A stretch of DNA of 64,000 bases from CAYZGU01 sp964478165 (lineage in GTDB: Bacteria; Poribacteria; WGA-4E; JAJDTR01), in NCBI GenBank assembly GCA_964478165.1, contig CAYZGU010000026.1:61811-125810 (forward strand), read 5' to 3'. A program made the position numbers and the translations under genes. Below, piece by piece: positions 39,486 to 49,401 of the stretch (position 1 is the first letter of the stretch; each line of letters opens with the position of its first letter). The notes below the pieces were generated by a model that had not been told where the DNA came from, did not search any database, and saw only the letters and a program-made list of their open reading frames with translations.

Positions 39486-40096
39486 TCAACCAAGACCACT
39501 TACAAAACTGGTTACGATAGCCAGCGCAACGGCAATTGTTGAGATGTTAACATCACGCCCACAACTGTGAGCTTTCTCCAAAAGCGAGTCAAAACAGCTC
39601 TTCCTTGCTCGTATTCGGAGATGGTAATGCACGAGGGCAGAATAATGGCGCCGAACTGGATGAGAAATGAAAACTCTCTTCCGTCTGACATTGCGGGATT
39701 TAACCTTACTTCGCTGTCCCAACACATCTGCGACAGCGAATCTTACAAAAACAGCAATTGGAGACAAGAAGCTATGACCGACGATCTGGCAAATTGATAA
39801 TTGGTCCTCCAACGCCACAACTGAACAAGAGACAATGCACCCAGACACCGGACCAATAGAAAGTTCCTCCGCGCCATTTTACCCTCAATTCCGGGAATTT
39901 TACATGAGGTTAATAATTCCTGAAATGAGGACATCGCACGAAGCATGACGGAGATCCTATAGCTTACGCCTACCGATCGCTCGGCCTTCCCAATAGGAGA
40001 TAATTCATTTTCACACGCCTCTGAAACAGGAACAGTATAGTCCAACCTCGAGAACACAACCACTAATTGTCCATACACTGCAGAGCATGAATCCAA
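39486..40096 (-). pseudogene. Possible UppP/BacA (undecaprenyl-diphosphatase) remnant
   Basis: On the minus strand the text reads RRNFLLVRCLGALSLVQ, then an RSSVIASCLQLLFL segment, a stop, then GREFSFLIQFGAI and finally, in a shifted frame, STIAVALAIVTSFVSGL. The order and spacing match the C-terminal half of UppP: the RDALLIGLAQ-like helix, the GxSRSGAT-like motif, the FSFLLAxPxxLGA helix and the last membrane helix. The catalytic N-terminal half is missing. A stop and at least one frameshift break the frame. The match is by eye and moderate. Confidence 0.4.
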
Positions 40097-40305
40097 CTCG
40101 AATCATGCAAAGAAAAAACGCAATCGCTTAAGGTGAAACCCATGTTTTTAACCAATCCTGGAATAGGATGAGCAACATGATGTGATACATTTGAGCTGAG
40201 TCCAAGAAACATCTAGTCCTTGTAAAAGACTTGACGGTGATGATTATCAATCTTTGGAACAATCAAAGTCTTCTCACAAATCGATATTAGTAACGCGCGA
40301 TCCGT

Positions 40306-41646
40306 TCAATCAAAATCCTTCTTAATGATCCTATCTATCCGAACCACCTTTTTCAGAACCGATTCAAGTGTTTCCAGATCAACCATGTTAGGGCCATCGC
40401 AAAGCGCTTCATCGGGGCGGTCATGCGCTTCCATAAAAAGGCCATCGATTCCAACAGCAGTTGCTGCTCGCGCCAAATATGCCACAAATTCACGCCGTCC
40501 GCCAGAACGCTTGCCCAAGCCACCTGGTTGCTGAACACTGTGGGTCGCATCAAAAACTACAGGATAGCCTATCTCTTTCATAATTGGAAGAGACGTCATG
40601 TCAGCAACCAGGTTGTTGTAGCCAAAAGAACTTCCGCGCTCAGTCAACAGAATCTCTTCATTTCCTGTAGATACAATCTTTTCGATAACGTTTTCGACGT
40701 CCCAGGGTGCCATGAACTGGCCTTTCTTAACGTTAACCGGCCTACCAGCTTTGCCAACTGAAACCAAGAGGTCTGTCTGGCGACACAGGAAGGCAGGAAT
40801 CTGGATGAGGTCGAGAGTCGAAGCAGCAGCCTCAACTTCACTAACACAGTGAACATCTGACAAGACCGGCACACCAATCTCCCTTTGAACCTCTGATAGA
40901 ATACGAAGACCTGAGCAGAGTCCCGGACCACGGTAGGATTCGATGGAGGTACGATTTGCCTTGTCGTATGAAGATTTGAAGATAAATGAAATACTAAGCT
41001 TTTCGCAAAACTTTTTAATGTCTTCCGCCATTCGCAACGCATGGTCGCGACTTTCGATAACACATGGACCAGCAATAAGTGTGAGTGGAAGTCCACCTCC
41101 AACTTCGACGGCGCCCACTTGAACCACCCTTGATTTGGCAGCTGTGCTTTGACTACCTGCACCTCTTTCTGAGATAATCAAATCACATATCTCCCGGACA
41201 GCACCAGCACCTCCGCAGTTCGCCGTCACGTAATCAGCAGAATCCTTCGCCTGATTGTGTGCATCCGCCACGGCAACGGAAAGCCCTGCCGATAAGAGCA
41301 CATCGACATCTCCTACATCGTCGCCAATGTAGAGCGTCTCTTCAGCCGAGATCCCAGTTCGTTGGAGTATCCCTTTCAGTATTTCGGTTTTGTCGCTCAC
41401 TCCCATGTGTACATCGTCTACAGCCAGATCGAGTGCGCGCTTTCTTAGGGCTTCACTACTTCTTCCCGATATAATGGCAGTTCGCACACCATGTCGCTTA
41501 ATCTGCTTAAGCCCTTCGCCATCCCGAACGTTAAAGGCTTTGATCTCTTCACCCGATTTTGTATAGTAGAGCTGTCCATCTGTTAACACCCCGTCAGCAT
41601 CGGAAACAAGGAGTCGAACCTTACTTAGCTTCTGAATGAAGTTCAT
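40306..41646 (-). CDS. KdsC-KdsA fusion: Kdo-8-phosphate phosphatase and Kdo-8-phosphate synthase
   Basis: The start at 41646 is supported by a strong promoter whose -10 ends about 28 bases upstream; the frame continues further but would overlap that promoter. Residues 1-160 are a KdsC-type HAD phosphatase with the DADGVLTDG motif (Asp16 nucleophile, Asp18) and YIGDDVGDVDVL near the end. Residues about 180-446 are a complete KdsA, with LIAGPCVIES, FKSSYDKANRTS, ADMTSLPIM and FDATHSVQQPGG. KdsA condenses arabinose 5-phosphate with PEP and KdsC removes the phosphate, the two successive steps to Kdo for LPS. The domains are joined in one uninterrupted frame by a linker of about 20 residues. Confidence 0.93.
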   Translation of the reverse strand: MNFIQKLSKVRLLVSDADGVLTDGQLYYTKSGEEIKAFNVRDGEGLKQIKRHGVRTAIISGRSSEALRKRALDLAVDDVHMGVSDKTEILKGILQRTGISAEETLYIGDDVGDVDVLLSAGLSVAVADAHNQAKDSADYVTANCGGAGAVREICDLIISERGAGSQSTAAKSRVVQVGAVEVGGGLPLTLIAGPCVIESRDHALRMAEDIKKFCEKLSISFIFKSSYDKANRTSIESYRGPGLCSGLRILSEVQREIGVPVLSDVHCVSEVEAAASTLDLIQIPAFLCRQTDLLVSVGKAGRPVNVKKGQFMAPWDVENVIEKIVSTGNEEILLTERGSSFGYNNLVADMTSLPIMKEIGYPVVFDATHSVQQPGGLGKRSGGRREFVAYLARAATAVGIDGLFMEAHDRPDEALCDGPNMVDLETLESVLKKVVRIDRIIKKDFD

Positions 41647-41673
41647 AATAACACCACCGCGCCTTTCAGGAGG

Positions 41674-41703
41674 ATTATACCGGTTACTTGCATACAAAGT
41701 CAA
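41674..41703 (-). promoter_or_regulatory. Predicted sigma70-type promoter of the kdsC-kdsA fusion
   Basis: On the minus strand TTGACT (41698-41703) and TATAAT (41674-41679) are separated by 18 bases. The position implies a short leader and fixes the downstream start at 41646. Confidence 0.65.
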
Positions 41704-42574
41704 ACGCAAAACTGTAGCACAGAACGGACACACCCAGCATGTGGTTTCGAACCAGATTCCAACAAATACGTCAACACTTGAATCCTGAAGCGTTAGAATA
41801 TCAACGCTCGAATTATATAGCAAAAGACCTTGGTCGTCTGAGTCGCACGCAAAGGGCTGCGCTCAATCTGCCAGCCCCCGCACCATTGAACCATTTGTAC
41901 TCCAAGGTCCATTCGCTCTGATTGCAAGTTGACTGAAAACCTGCTCATTTCTCAGTTGCTAGAGAGGTCTGAGTTATACACCTTCCGAATTGCATCGCCC
42001 CGACGAAAGAACGCAGTAATTCCGGGGCAATCCAGCCTCACTTCCCAAGCTAAAAGGAAGAAACAATGACTTAGTTCGAGCCTTTTTTTAGGAACAACCA
42101 GGAAAGGAGATTTCGACCACTGTTTGCGTCTCCGAATTGTGATTCGATGCAAATGATTGGAGTTTATTCGCGGAATCTTGGCACAAGCTCCACTTGAGTC
42201 AGCTACGGTTCTCATAAACACGTACATCGATGGCCTAAGCTATTCCGATTGTGACACACCCAAACATCAGCAAGAACAATGTTCCTGAGCTAGATGGAAA
42301 TGCATTCATGGGCAAATTGATAAGATGAGTGACGGCCGTACGTGTCGACAAGAAGAGGACGGGATTGGCAGCTACAAGCGGCATAACAAGAATGGTTCAT
42401 CGTAAACATCTCACTTGCGTACATCGCCTATCATCTAAACACCTGTTGAAGTTCCAAATCAATCTTGGTTAGGAGGCGATTCTGGTTTCCGCACTTTCCC
42501 TTTTCTGCGCACTTTCCCTTTTCTTAGACGACTATCGAACCCAGCGAACTGGTCTTTTCAAGTCATCATTCGAA
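41704..42574. other. Intergenic gap between kdsC-kdsA and the propeller gene
   Basis: No gene was recognised. An imperfect 18-bp tandem duplication lies near its right end. Confidence 0.4.
42491..42524. repeat. Short tandem duplication (18-bp period, 1.9 copies)
   Basis: The 16-base unit GCACTTTCCCTTTTCT occurs at 42491-42506 and again at 42509-42524, separated by GC. It lies just downstream of the stop of the minus-strand propeller gene. Confidence 0.85.
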
Positions 42575-43858
42575 TTAATCGACTAGACTTCCACAGACCA
42601 GTTCGCTGTCACTTCGTGCAAACACGTGCTGATAGGCAAACGCAGGATGCGCCCAACATACTCCACCCCGCTGATTCAGCTGATCACGAGTAGGTTCAAT
42701 TAACTTTGCACGGCTGATAATCTTCAAACCATCCGGAGATAAGCGAGTAATCAGTAATTCACCGCGTTCATTAAACATCCAGACCTTGTCCTGATTTCTG
42801 ACAAAATGAATCGTACTCCATCGCGCCTTCGGCACGGCTGAATAATCCTCCCATATACGCTCACCCGTATTCGCATCAAGACAGCGCAATTCGCCATAGC
42901 TGTCGACTCCATAAATGTAATCTCCTAAAAAGATTGGCGTAGAAATGGTTGAGTGCAGTCCGCGGGTATTCTGTTCGTTAGTCCCCCTGCACTGCCAAAT
43001 CGCATCGACAGCAGGGAGATGTGACTCAAGATCCAACATCAAGGCACCATCAAAAAAGCCAGTCACGAAAAGTCGGTTTTCGTCCCAAACTGGCGTCGCG
43101 ACGGCAAGTACCATCTCTACTGGAGGAAAAGGGTAAACCCAATACACTTCACCGCTTTGCGGATCAAGGCCAACCACGTTGTCACCCGTCCAGCATACGA
43201 GCACCATTTTGCCTGCTTGCTGAATCACGATTGGGGAAGAGTACGAAGCCCGGTCGTCGAGGGCTCTCCACTTTTCTTCACCAGTTTTTCGGTCAAAGGC
43301 CACGATGCTTGCCCCCGGGCGCCCTCCTATTTGCACGATGAGTAGATTCCCTTGGATAAGTGGCGAACTCGCGATCCCCCAGATCGGCATTTCAATGTTG
43401 TATTCTGCACGAAGGTTCCTTTTCCAACGGAGCTCCCCATTAGCTGCATCCAAACAGTTCAGGTGTCCCATCGTTCCCAGGGCATAGGCCAAACCGTCAT
43501 GTACAGACACGCTAGCACGTGGGCCAGCACTATAGCCCACATCTCTATATGCACAAGCGTAGGAAAATGACCAAATCTCGCGTCCGGTTTGCGCGTCGAA
43601 ACAATGGACACGTTCGACCTGATTTGGTTTGGTAATCCGGTCTGTAACATAAACCCTTCCGTCAGCCACGGTGGGTCCACTATAACCACTGCCGACTGGC
43701 ACTCGCCACAGGATCTTTACGTGAGAAGCATTGAAATTTTCGATGACTCCATTTTCATGCCACTTCCCATCTCGATTTAAACCCCGCCACTGGGGCCAGT
43801 CATCAGCAGACGCAGATACTATACTGAAAAGCGTGACGAAACAAACTAACAGGCACAT
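42575..43858 (-). CDS. Exported PQQ-type beta-propeller protein (427 aa)
   Basis: The ATG at 43858 begins directly at a signal peptide (MCLLVCFVTLFSIVSASA) followed by DDWPQWRGLNRDG, the family's usual mature N-terminus; an in-frame GTG at 43921 is less likely. Propeller blades follow, with motifs such as VADGRVYVTDRI, WKRNLRAEYNI, GLDPQSGEVYWVYPF and GVDSYGELRCLDANTGERIWED. It resembles the 741-residue propeller of the left operon more than a quinoprotein dehydrogenase. It stands alone, upstream of an 18-bp tandem duplication. Localisation is extracytoplasmic by inference; the ligand is unknown. Confidence 0.8.
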   Translation of the reverse strand: MCLLVCFVTLFSIVSASADDWPQWRGLNRDGKWHENGVIENFNASHVKILWRVPVGSGYSGPTVADGRVYVTDRITKPNQVERVHCFDAQTGREIWSFSYACAYRDVGYSAGPRASVSVHDGLAYALGTMGHLNCLDAANGELRWKRNLRAEYNIEMPIWGIASSPLIQGNLLIVQIGGRPGASIVAFDRKTGEEKWRALDDRASYSSPIVIQQAGKMVLVCWTGDNVVGLDPQSGEVYWVYPFPPVEMVLAVATPVWDENRLFVTGFFDGALMLDLESHLPAVDAIWQCRGTNEQNTRGLHSTISTPIFLGDYIYGVDSYGELRCLDANTGERIWEDYSAVPKARWSTIHFVRNQDKVWMFNERGELLITRLSPDGLKIISRAKLIEPTRDQLNQRGGVCWAHPAFAYQHVFARSDSELVCGSLVD

Positions 43859-44654
43859 CTTGAAGCCGCACGGCCATCGATGGAACACGTTTTCTCTCCA
43901 ATCTTCGAACAAGAGCGGCACTGTTACTTATAGTGCCACGGACAGCGTATTCCTGGGGATTTTCTGACTTCACTGACATCGATTTGCCCTGTTGTATCCG
44001 TACCGCACACAACAGCAGCGTCACAACGGCATGTAGTTGTCACAACTGACCAGTCTAATACACAATCCCCGTCAGCGGCGTGAACGAGTAGGGGAGCACA
44101 CGTGCGCACGACAATGGTCTAGGCAGTGCCACCGGCCTTCACTAGAATCGCCTGCTTAAGGAGATTATCGAACTCGCGTACTCGCCCAAACCAGTAGAAT
44201 CTCTAAAACCCATTCTGCCAAATGTGCTATGAACTGTACGCTCTGAAAATTTCTTAGAAGCGATGGATAGAAATCCACCTAGATCGGCACGCCTAAGGAA
44301 TGCCATAAATCTAGAGAAAGCTGGACGCCGCGTTCCCACCTTCTTGCTACAACGAAATTTAGAACTGGCAACCAAATCTCCGCAAAAAGCAACATATCCG
44401 CGGAATCGCTCACTGCCATTCCACATTAGTCTTGTAAACAATTCGAATAAGGCCGGCTTCCAACTCTTTCGAGAATAGTCACCGCTCAACGAGTGACAAT
44501 TGATGCACCCTCCAAGTATGATAACAGCATTCGTTCTAAAACCACACAACTCACCTGGAAACCCGCCTGCGTCATAACTACCCTTTAGCAAGGTCTTGGG
44601 TACGTCGGAGTCGCGGCAAGTCACGGTATCTAGTGCTTTGAAGCATCAGGCCGG
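43859..44654. other. Gap with an unsupported 160-codon frame
   Basis: A minus-strand frame (about 44142-44624) contains a CINCHS string resembling a c-type heme site but otherwise matches nothing I recognise. No ribosome site or signal peptide supports it. It may be a decayed cytochrome or chance. Confidence 0.3.
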
Positions 44655-45470
44655 TCACATCACAGGAATTTCAGCGCATTTACAAGTCAACCCGCCATCG
44701 ACAACCAGCTCCGTTCCCGTAATGTATTTCGCCTCATCAGATGCGAGAAACAAAGCCGCATAAGCAACATCCCAGGCATCGCCCATCTTTCCGGTAGGAC
44801 AGGACTCATCGCGAATCTCAACCATCTTCGAGACATCCCCATCGGCGTACTGGGCCGCAAGACTTTCGACTACCATCGGTGTCTTCATAAAACCGGGCAA
44901 AATCGCATTGGCACGAATGTTCTTCTTCGCGTACTGCATCGCGATGCTTCTAGTTAATTGGTTAATTCCCGCCTTGGTAACACTGTATGAAACATATGGG
45001 ATTCCCAGCCAACGAATGCCCGCAATAGAAGAAACATTGACAATGGCACCTCCGCCTTGGGATTCCATGTATGGTAGCGTATATTTACAGGTCAAAAACA
45101 CACTCTTGAGATTGACTTGGTTCACACGATCCCAACTTTCTTCAGTCGCATCAACGGGCCCACCCACCTCAAGAATACCGACGTTATTGTGAAGGATGTC
45201 GATACGACCAAATCTTTCCACGCAAGCCTCGACCATGGAGCTAACTTCCGAAGCCTTGGACACATCCGCACGGTGGATAGCGCATTCGCCCCCCTCACCG
45301 TGAATAATTTCTTTCGATTCCTCGGCTGCAGCAAGATTCACGTCAACAGCGAAGACACTAGCTCCTTCCCGCGCAAAGAGCACGGCAGTGGCTTTTCCAT
45401 TGCCCCAACCGGGCGCAACCGATCCGGCACCGGTAACAATTGCAATCTTTCCTTTTAATCGATTTGCCAT
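44655..45470 (-). CDS. Short-chain dehydrogenase/reductase
   Basis: The 271-residue protein is a classical SDR: a modified cofactor loop VTGAGSVAPGWGNGKA, the HNNVG strand motif, the catalytic serine in VNVSSIAG and YSVTK with the catalytic tyrosine and lysine. The loop is longer than the usual TGxxxGIG, with an insert seen in some sugar and steroid dehydrogenases. A GAAGGAAG ribosome site precedes the ATG. A decayed paralogue lies at 37083-37570. It has no operon partner. The reaction is an NAD(P)-dependent alcohol or ketone interconversion of unknown substrate. Confidence 0.92.
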   Translation of the reverse strand: MANRLKGKIAIVTGAGSVAPGWGNGKATAVLFAREGASVFAVDVNLAAAEESKEIIHGEGGECAIHRADVSKASEVSSMVEACVERFGRIDILHNNVGILEVGGPVDATEESWDRVNQVNLKSVFLTCKYTLPYMESQGGGAIVNVSSIAGIRWLGIPYVSYSVTKAGINQLTRSIAMQYAKKNIRANAILPGFMKTPMVVESLAAQYADGDVSKMVEIRDESCPTGKMGDAWDVAYAALFLASDEAKYITGTELVVDGGLTCKCAEIPVM

Positions 45471-46146
45471 AATCTTCCTTCATTAAGAATTCCAGCTCTT
45501 TCAGAGGAGGTTGGAAAAAAGAAACCGTAAAGATTTCTGTTTTTCTTGTTAGGTTCCAAGTGACCCGTTATCTTCCATATGCTCGGCACACAAAACACCC
45601 TGTCTGTTTGATGCAATCTGAGGGTAGGTGTTTCCAATTCATTCTATTCAAAAACCATCCCGAAGACCGAGCCTGAAATGTAACATCATTCTGCCATGGC
45701 GCATTCGTTTCCTAAATCCGAGGCTAGGTTACGCCTCAGTACATTGAACACATCTGGCGCGAGATTGTGGCGCGATCTGTTAATGTGATTTTTTACATCG
45801 CGTTCGCTCTTAAAATTTCCAACCGTCTTCCACAATGTTCACTGAAGCGGAACACGGTGCGGGTAATTCTCTCCCTCCCACATGATTGCCTTCTTCCCCA
45901 TTCCACCTCCATATTGGGCTTTTTGGAACCTTCTATTAATCCGTAAGATTGTACAAAACATTATACGCGCCAGGAGAACTCCATCGGAAGAATACATGCG
46001 AAGAAATTGAGACTTGATGTCGTTCTTTCTATGAACCGAATACCCCTCAGGAGGCGTATCAGATAATACGTAGACCCATCATCGATGGTACAGAGTAATT
46101 CTATCATTGTATAATGGTGGATTCAAGAGGTTTTAGCGCATTTGAG
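45471..46146. other. Intergenic region upstream of the fusion gene
   Basis: No gene was recognised. A TATAAT at about 46110-46115 without a good -35 precedes the better promoter that follows. Confidence 0.4.
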
Positions 46147-46175
46147 TTGTCAGACGGATGTCGGTTCGCTATAAT
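46147..46175 (+). promoter_or_regulatory. Predicted sigma70-type promoter of the nucleotidyltransferase-DUF89 gene
   Basis: TTGTCA at 46147-46152 and TATAAT at 46170-46175 with a 17-base spacer. The leader to the ATG at 46339 is about 155 bases, long enough for control elements, though none was recognised. Confidence 0.6.
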
Positions 46176-46338
46176 AGAACTACCTCGGCTTCCTCTCATG
46201 AATTAGCATACAAGAAACACCCCTAGACCGGTAAGGAGCGGAGCAAACGCGTATTGTCTTTAGCGCAAGGTAGTAGGGCACAACGTCCTTCAGATTAGAC
46301 ATTGGGAAACCTTGAACCCAACAGGGAACGGATGCAGA

Positions 46339-48879
46339 ATGAACAACAATCTCGCGGAGCGCCGTCATGCGGTTGAAAAAATTCTCGGGTGTAACCTAGC
46401 TACTACTATCGGCCTTTCAGATGAAGTCGAAGCCGAGAAGCGAATAGAGCAATTTCTCGAGGTTGTTGCACTTCGAGGTGACGGAGACAATTTGGCGCGA
46501 TGGTTCGATCCGCAGTGGGTGATTCTCGCAGGCGGTCGAGGCACCCGCCTCGATTCATCTGGACACCTGAACAAAAATCTGGATCTCTGGTTTGGGGAGC
46601 AGAACGCATTACAAATATCACGAAGCTACTTACCTGGCTCACGTCCGCATATCATCGTAGTTAATCCGGAAACAGCGAAACGTTTGCTAAAAACCGCTAA
46701 GGAGTCCGATGGCGTTATTCCTTCCACCTCACTCAACCTACACGCTGTCACTCATTTGTGCGGTCCAGATGCAATCATTTGCGTCCAACCCGAATCAAAT
46801 GGTCCGGGAGGGGCTCTCCAGGCCGCTATTCCGGCCGTTCAAACATCTGATGCGGAGTTTATTGGTATTGGCTATGCAGACCAACCTTTCCTAAATCGCG
46901 CGATTTTTCTGCAGACCCTAATTGCCCATTTCATCGACAATGCGGATGTAACACTCTGTGGAAAGATTCCTAAAACCATTGTTGGCAAGGGCGGTCTATT
47001 TTTCGACACAAACACCAAGTTCATAGGCACCAAAGAGTGGCAAGACATGACAGATGGTGAAAAAACAGAAATGCGGCAACGCTTCAAACGTGGGGAGTGC
47101 TATACAAATACGGGTATCACACTCATTCGCCGAGACGCTGCAATCGAGAGAATTGGGAGATTGCAGCCACACGGGAACAAATCTGAGCTCCACCATGTGG
47201 ATCTCATTCGCTACTGCTATGATGACGGCTTAAAAACGCAGGCATATATCTATTTGGGCGAGATTCTCTCGGGCGTCAATCGATGGTCAGATGTACTCCT
47301 CGGTGAAACATCTTCCTTCGAACGAACGCGGAATCAGCTCGCTAGCAGAGGCGTGCGCGTTGATCCAGAAGCCCGAATAACTTTGACAACAGACAATTGC
47401 GAAATTGGAACTGGCTGTTACTTCGCCGGTCGCGTTCATCTCAGTGAAGGAGTAAAAATTGGGAACTACTGTCGACTGGAAGACGTTGAGCTGTGCGGAA
47501 ATACCTGCGTGGGTGATTTCGTATCTTTGAAAGATGTGAATGCCATCGACTCCATCTTCGAGTCCAATGCCATGCCCAAAGACGTCACATCACCAATCAC
47601 CGGCTTGACGGCGCTCAGCAAGATTAAGCAAAGCCACTTCTCGCGCGCACGCGTCGGACCGGGAACACATCTCCAATCTGTCCATGCCAACGCTACCGTG
47701 ATTCCGTCAGGTCTCTCAGTAAGCGATTTAGTTCTAGGCGTACACAACTCACCGGATTTAGGCCTACCACAGTTCTCTCTCAACGAGAACGCAAGCCCAA
47801 CCGGAGACGGCTCGAAAGCACTTTATCAACTCGCATTACCGGATTACATACCCGGTGTCTTTACACTCGACAAGAAGCGTGACACTGCGGATTGGCAAAA
47901 CCTTCGACGGCACATTCAATCACATTCTGAAACCGAACTCATCAGTCGTGCTACCCGCAACATGGGGCTCCGCCACATCGCCTCAAAGGCCGTGCACGAT
48001 CTACTTGAGCTCCGCCGAATTGATGGAAAGCATGTCATCGATGGTCTAACTATCGAAGAAATCTGGGGAAGCGTGTTTGAAATTGTCACGCTTTGTACCG
48101 GAAACCCAGACCCATACAGACAGGAAAAACTCAGAGCAAGGGTCATGGCAATTGACTTACTGGATGAATTCTCATCGTGTGACTGGCCCGCACGACTTAA
48201 GCTAGTTATTGCAGCCAACATCATTGACTACAGTAGCACAAGAGTCCTTGCGAAGCTTGCTGAACACCCCGATTATTTTAATCGGGCACTGCGATCGGCC
48301 ATTCATACACCACTCGCTATTGACTGTTTTGAGCGCTTTCAGAAGAGTGTCATTGAAGGTTCACCCAAGCGCCTCATTTGGCTCATTGATAATGATGGCG
48401 AAGCGGTCTTTGACTTGTGGCTGATTCAGATGCTCCTAGAATCTGGCCACCAGATAACCGCTGTAGGAAAAATGGCGCCCGCCAGCAACGATGCAACCCT
48501 AACGGATTTAGTGGAAATCATCGAACATCCGAAATTCCAAAGAACGCGCGAGGCACTCAACCTTGGGGATTTTTCGATAATCTCGTCGGGATCCAGAACC
48601 GTCGGAACAAATCTATATCAAGCGACATCGGAATTTGCAAACGCCCTAATCGATACTGATCTCGTAATTTCGAAAGGACAAGGGAATTATTTCACAACCC
48701 AAGGACTCAAGCGGGATGCTTTCTATCTGCTGCTCTCCAAAGGAATCACCGCTGAAAAATCGACTGGTGTGATTTCGAATAAGAGCAAAGACATTGATGC
48801 CTTAATCCTTGCCTATGTGCCGGCAAACACGATCCTGAGCGGAACACTTGTGGACTTATGTGCGTCATTATCAAGCTGA
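46339..48879 (+). CDS. Sugar nucleotidyltransferase fused to DUF89 (ARMT1-like) domain
   Basis: The ATG at 46339 gives 846 residues. An N-terminal helical stretch of about 60 residues leads to a nucleotidyltransferase with VILAGGRGTRL and an NGPGGALQAAIPAV substrate loop, as in GlmU/UDP-sugar pyrophosphorylases. A left-handed beta-helix-like region follows at about 345-430 (EIGTGCYFAGRVHLSEGVKIGNYCRLED). From about residue 540 the protein matches DUF89 damage-control phosphatases: IDNDGEAVFDLWLIQ and, near the end, DTDLVISKGQGNYFTT followed by FYLLLSKG. DUF89 enzymes remove phosphates from damaged sugar phosphates and related metabolites. The fusion may pair NDP-sugar synthesis with clean-up or dephosphorylation of a sugar phosphate. 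The substrates are unknown. Confidence 0.8.
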   Translation: MNNNLAERRHAVEKILGCNLATTIGLSDEVEAEKRIEQFLEVVALRGDGDNLARWFDPQWVILAGGRGTRLDSSGHLNKNLDLWFGEQNALQISRSYLPGSRPHIIVVNPETAKRLLKTAKESDGVIPSTSLNLHAVTHLCGPDAIICVQPESNGPGGALQAAIPAVQTSDAEFIGIGYADQPFLNRAIFLQTLIAHFIDNADVTLCGKIPKTIVGKGGLFFDTNTKFIGTKEWQDMTDGEKTEMRQRFKRGECYTNTGITLIRRDAAIERIGRLQPHGNKSELHHVDLIRYCYDDGLKTQAYIYLGEILSGVNRWSDVLLGETSSFERTRNQLASRGVRVDPEARITLTTDNCEIGTGCYFAGRVHLSEGVKIGNYCRLEDVELCGNTCVGDFVSLKDVNAIDSIFESNAMPKDVTSPITGLTALSKIKQSHFSRARVGPGTHLQSVHANATVIPSGLSVSDLVLGVHNSPDLGLPQFSLNENASPTGDGSKALYQLALPDYIPGVFTLDKKRDTADWQNLRRHIQSHSETELISRATRNMGLRHIASKAVHDLLELRRIDGKHVIDGLTIEEIWGSVFEIVTLCTGNPDPYRQEKLRARVMAIDLLDEFSSCDWPARLKLVIAANIIDYSSTRVLAKLAEHPDYFNRALRSAIHTPLAIDCFERFQKSVIEGSPKRLIWLIDNDGEAVFDLWLIQMLLESGHQITAVGKMAPASNDATLTDLVEIIEHPKFQRTREALNLGDFSIISSGSRTVGTNLYQATSEFANALIDTDLVISKGQGNYFTTQGLKRDAFYLLLSKGITAEKSTGVISNKSKDIDALILAYVPANTILSGTLVDLCASLSS

Positions 48880-49401
48880 AATCGATAAGAGATATGGGCG
48901 GAGTGCCTTTTCGACGAAAAATGCGGGAGCGCAACAAAAACCTGAGCAGCCATAACCGTTTTGCGTCATCGTCAACGAAAATAGCTTATTGTCAAATCAC
49001 TGTCACGCACATCGTGTACTTCCACGTAAAAGCATGGAACGCTTTGGCCTTACACTGCACAGCATAGCGATTCTGAGTGTCATGCCGAAGTCAAAGGTCA
49101 CCTGGCACTTCAAAGATTTCAGATGCGTAATTTCATCACCTCCATGGTTCCAACGTCGGTGCTACTCAACTACTCTCCATCACTCGAACCCCTCCTGAAC
49201 CTGCCGCACTCGCTTAATGATTTAAGAAGTCGAACACTAGTTAATACCAGCCTATTCCTGAAAATACGCACTCGAGACATCTACGAGCATGGTCTCGAAA
49301 ACTAGCAAAAATCCATCTTCCCACCTCGCATTCGCGAAGAAGTCTGCATTCCGCTGTTTGCCAACTGGGCAGAGATCGCTCCTCCGTATGGGGCAGATAC
49401 A
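48880..49401. other. Gap with a possible decayed coding stretch
   Basis: A plus-strand frame at about 49075-49305 reads protein-like (for example FITSMVPTSVLLNYSPSLEP and LVNTSLFLKIRTRDIYEHGL) but I recognise no family and no start site. It may be a remnant. Confidence 0.3.

Noticed and set aside
41647..41823. Upstream extension of the KdsC-KdsA frame
   Set aside because: It would run through the predicted promoter at 41674-41703 and shows no similarity to KdsC.
44142..44624. 160-codon minus-strand frame with a CINCHS heme-like motif
   Set aside because: No signal peptide, no ribosome site and no similarity beyond six residues; a lone CxxCH can arise by chance.
49075..49305. Protein-like frame upstream of the aldo/keto reductase 3' end
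   Set aside because: It reads smoothly but matches no family I know and has no start signal; kept only as a possible remnant in the gap entry.
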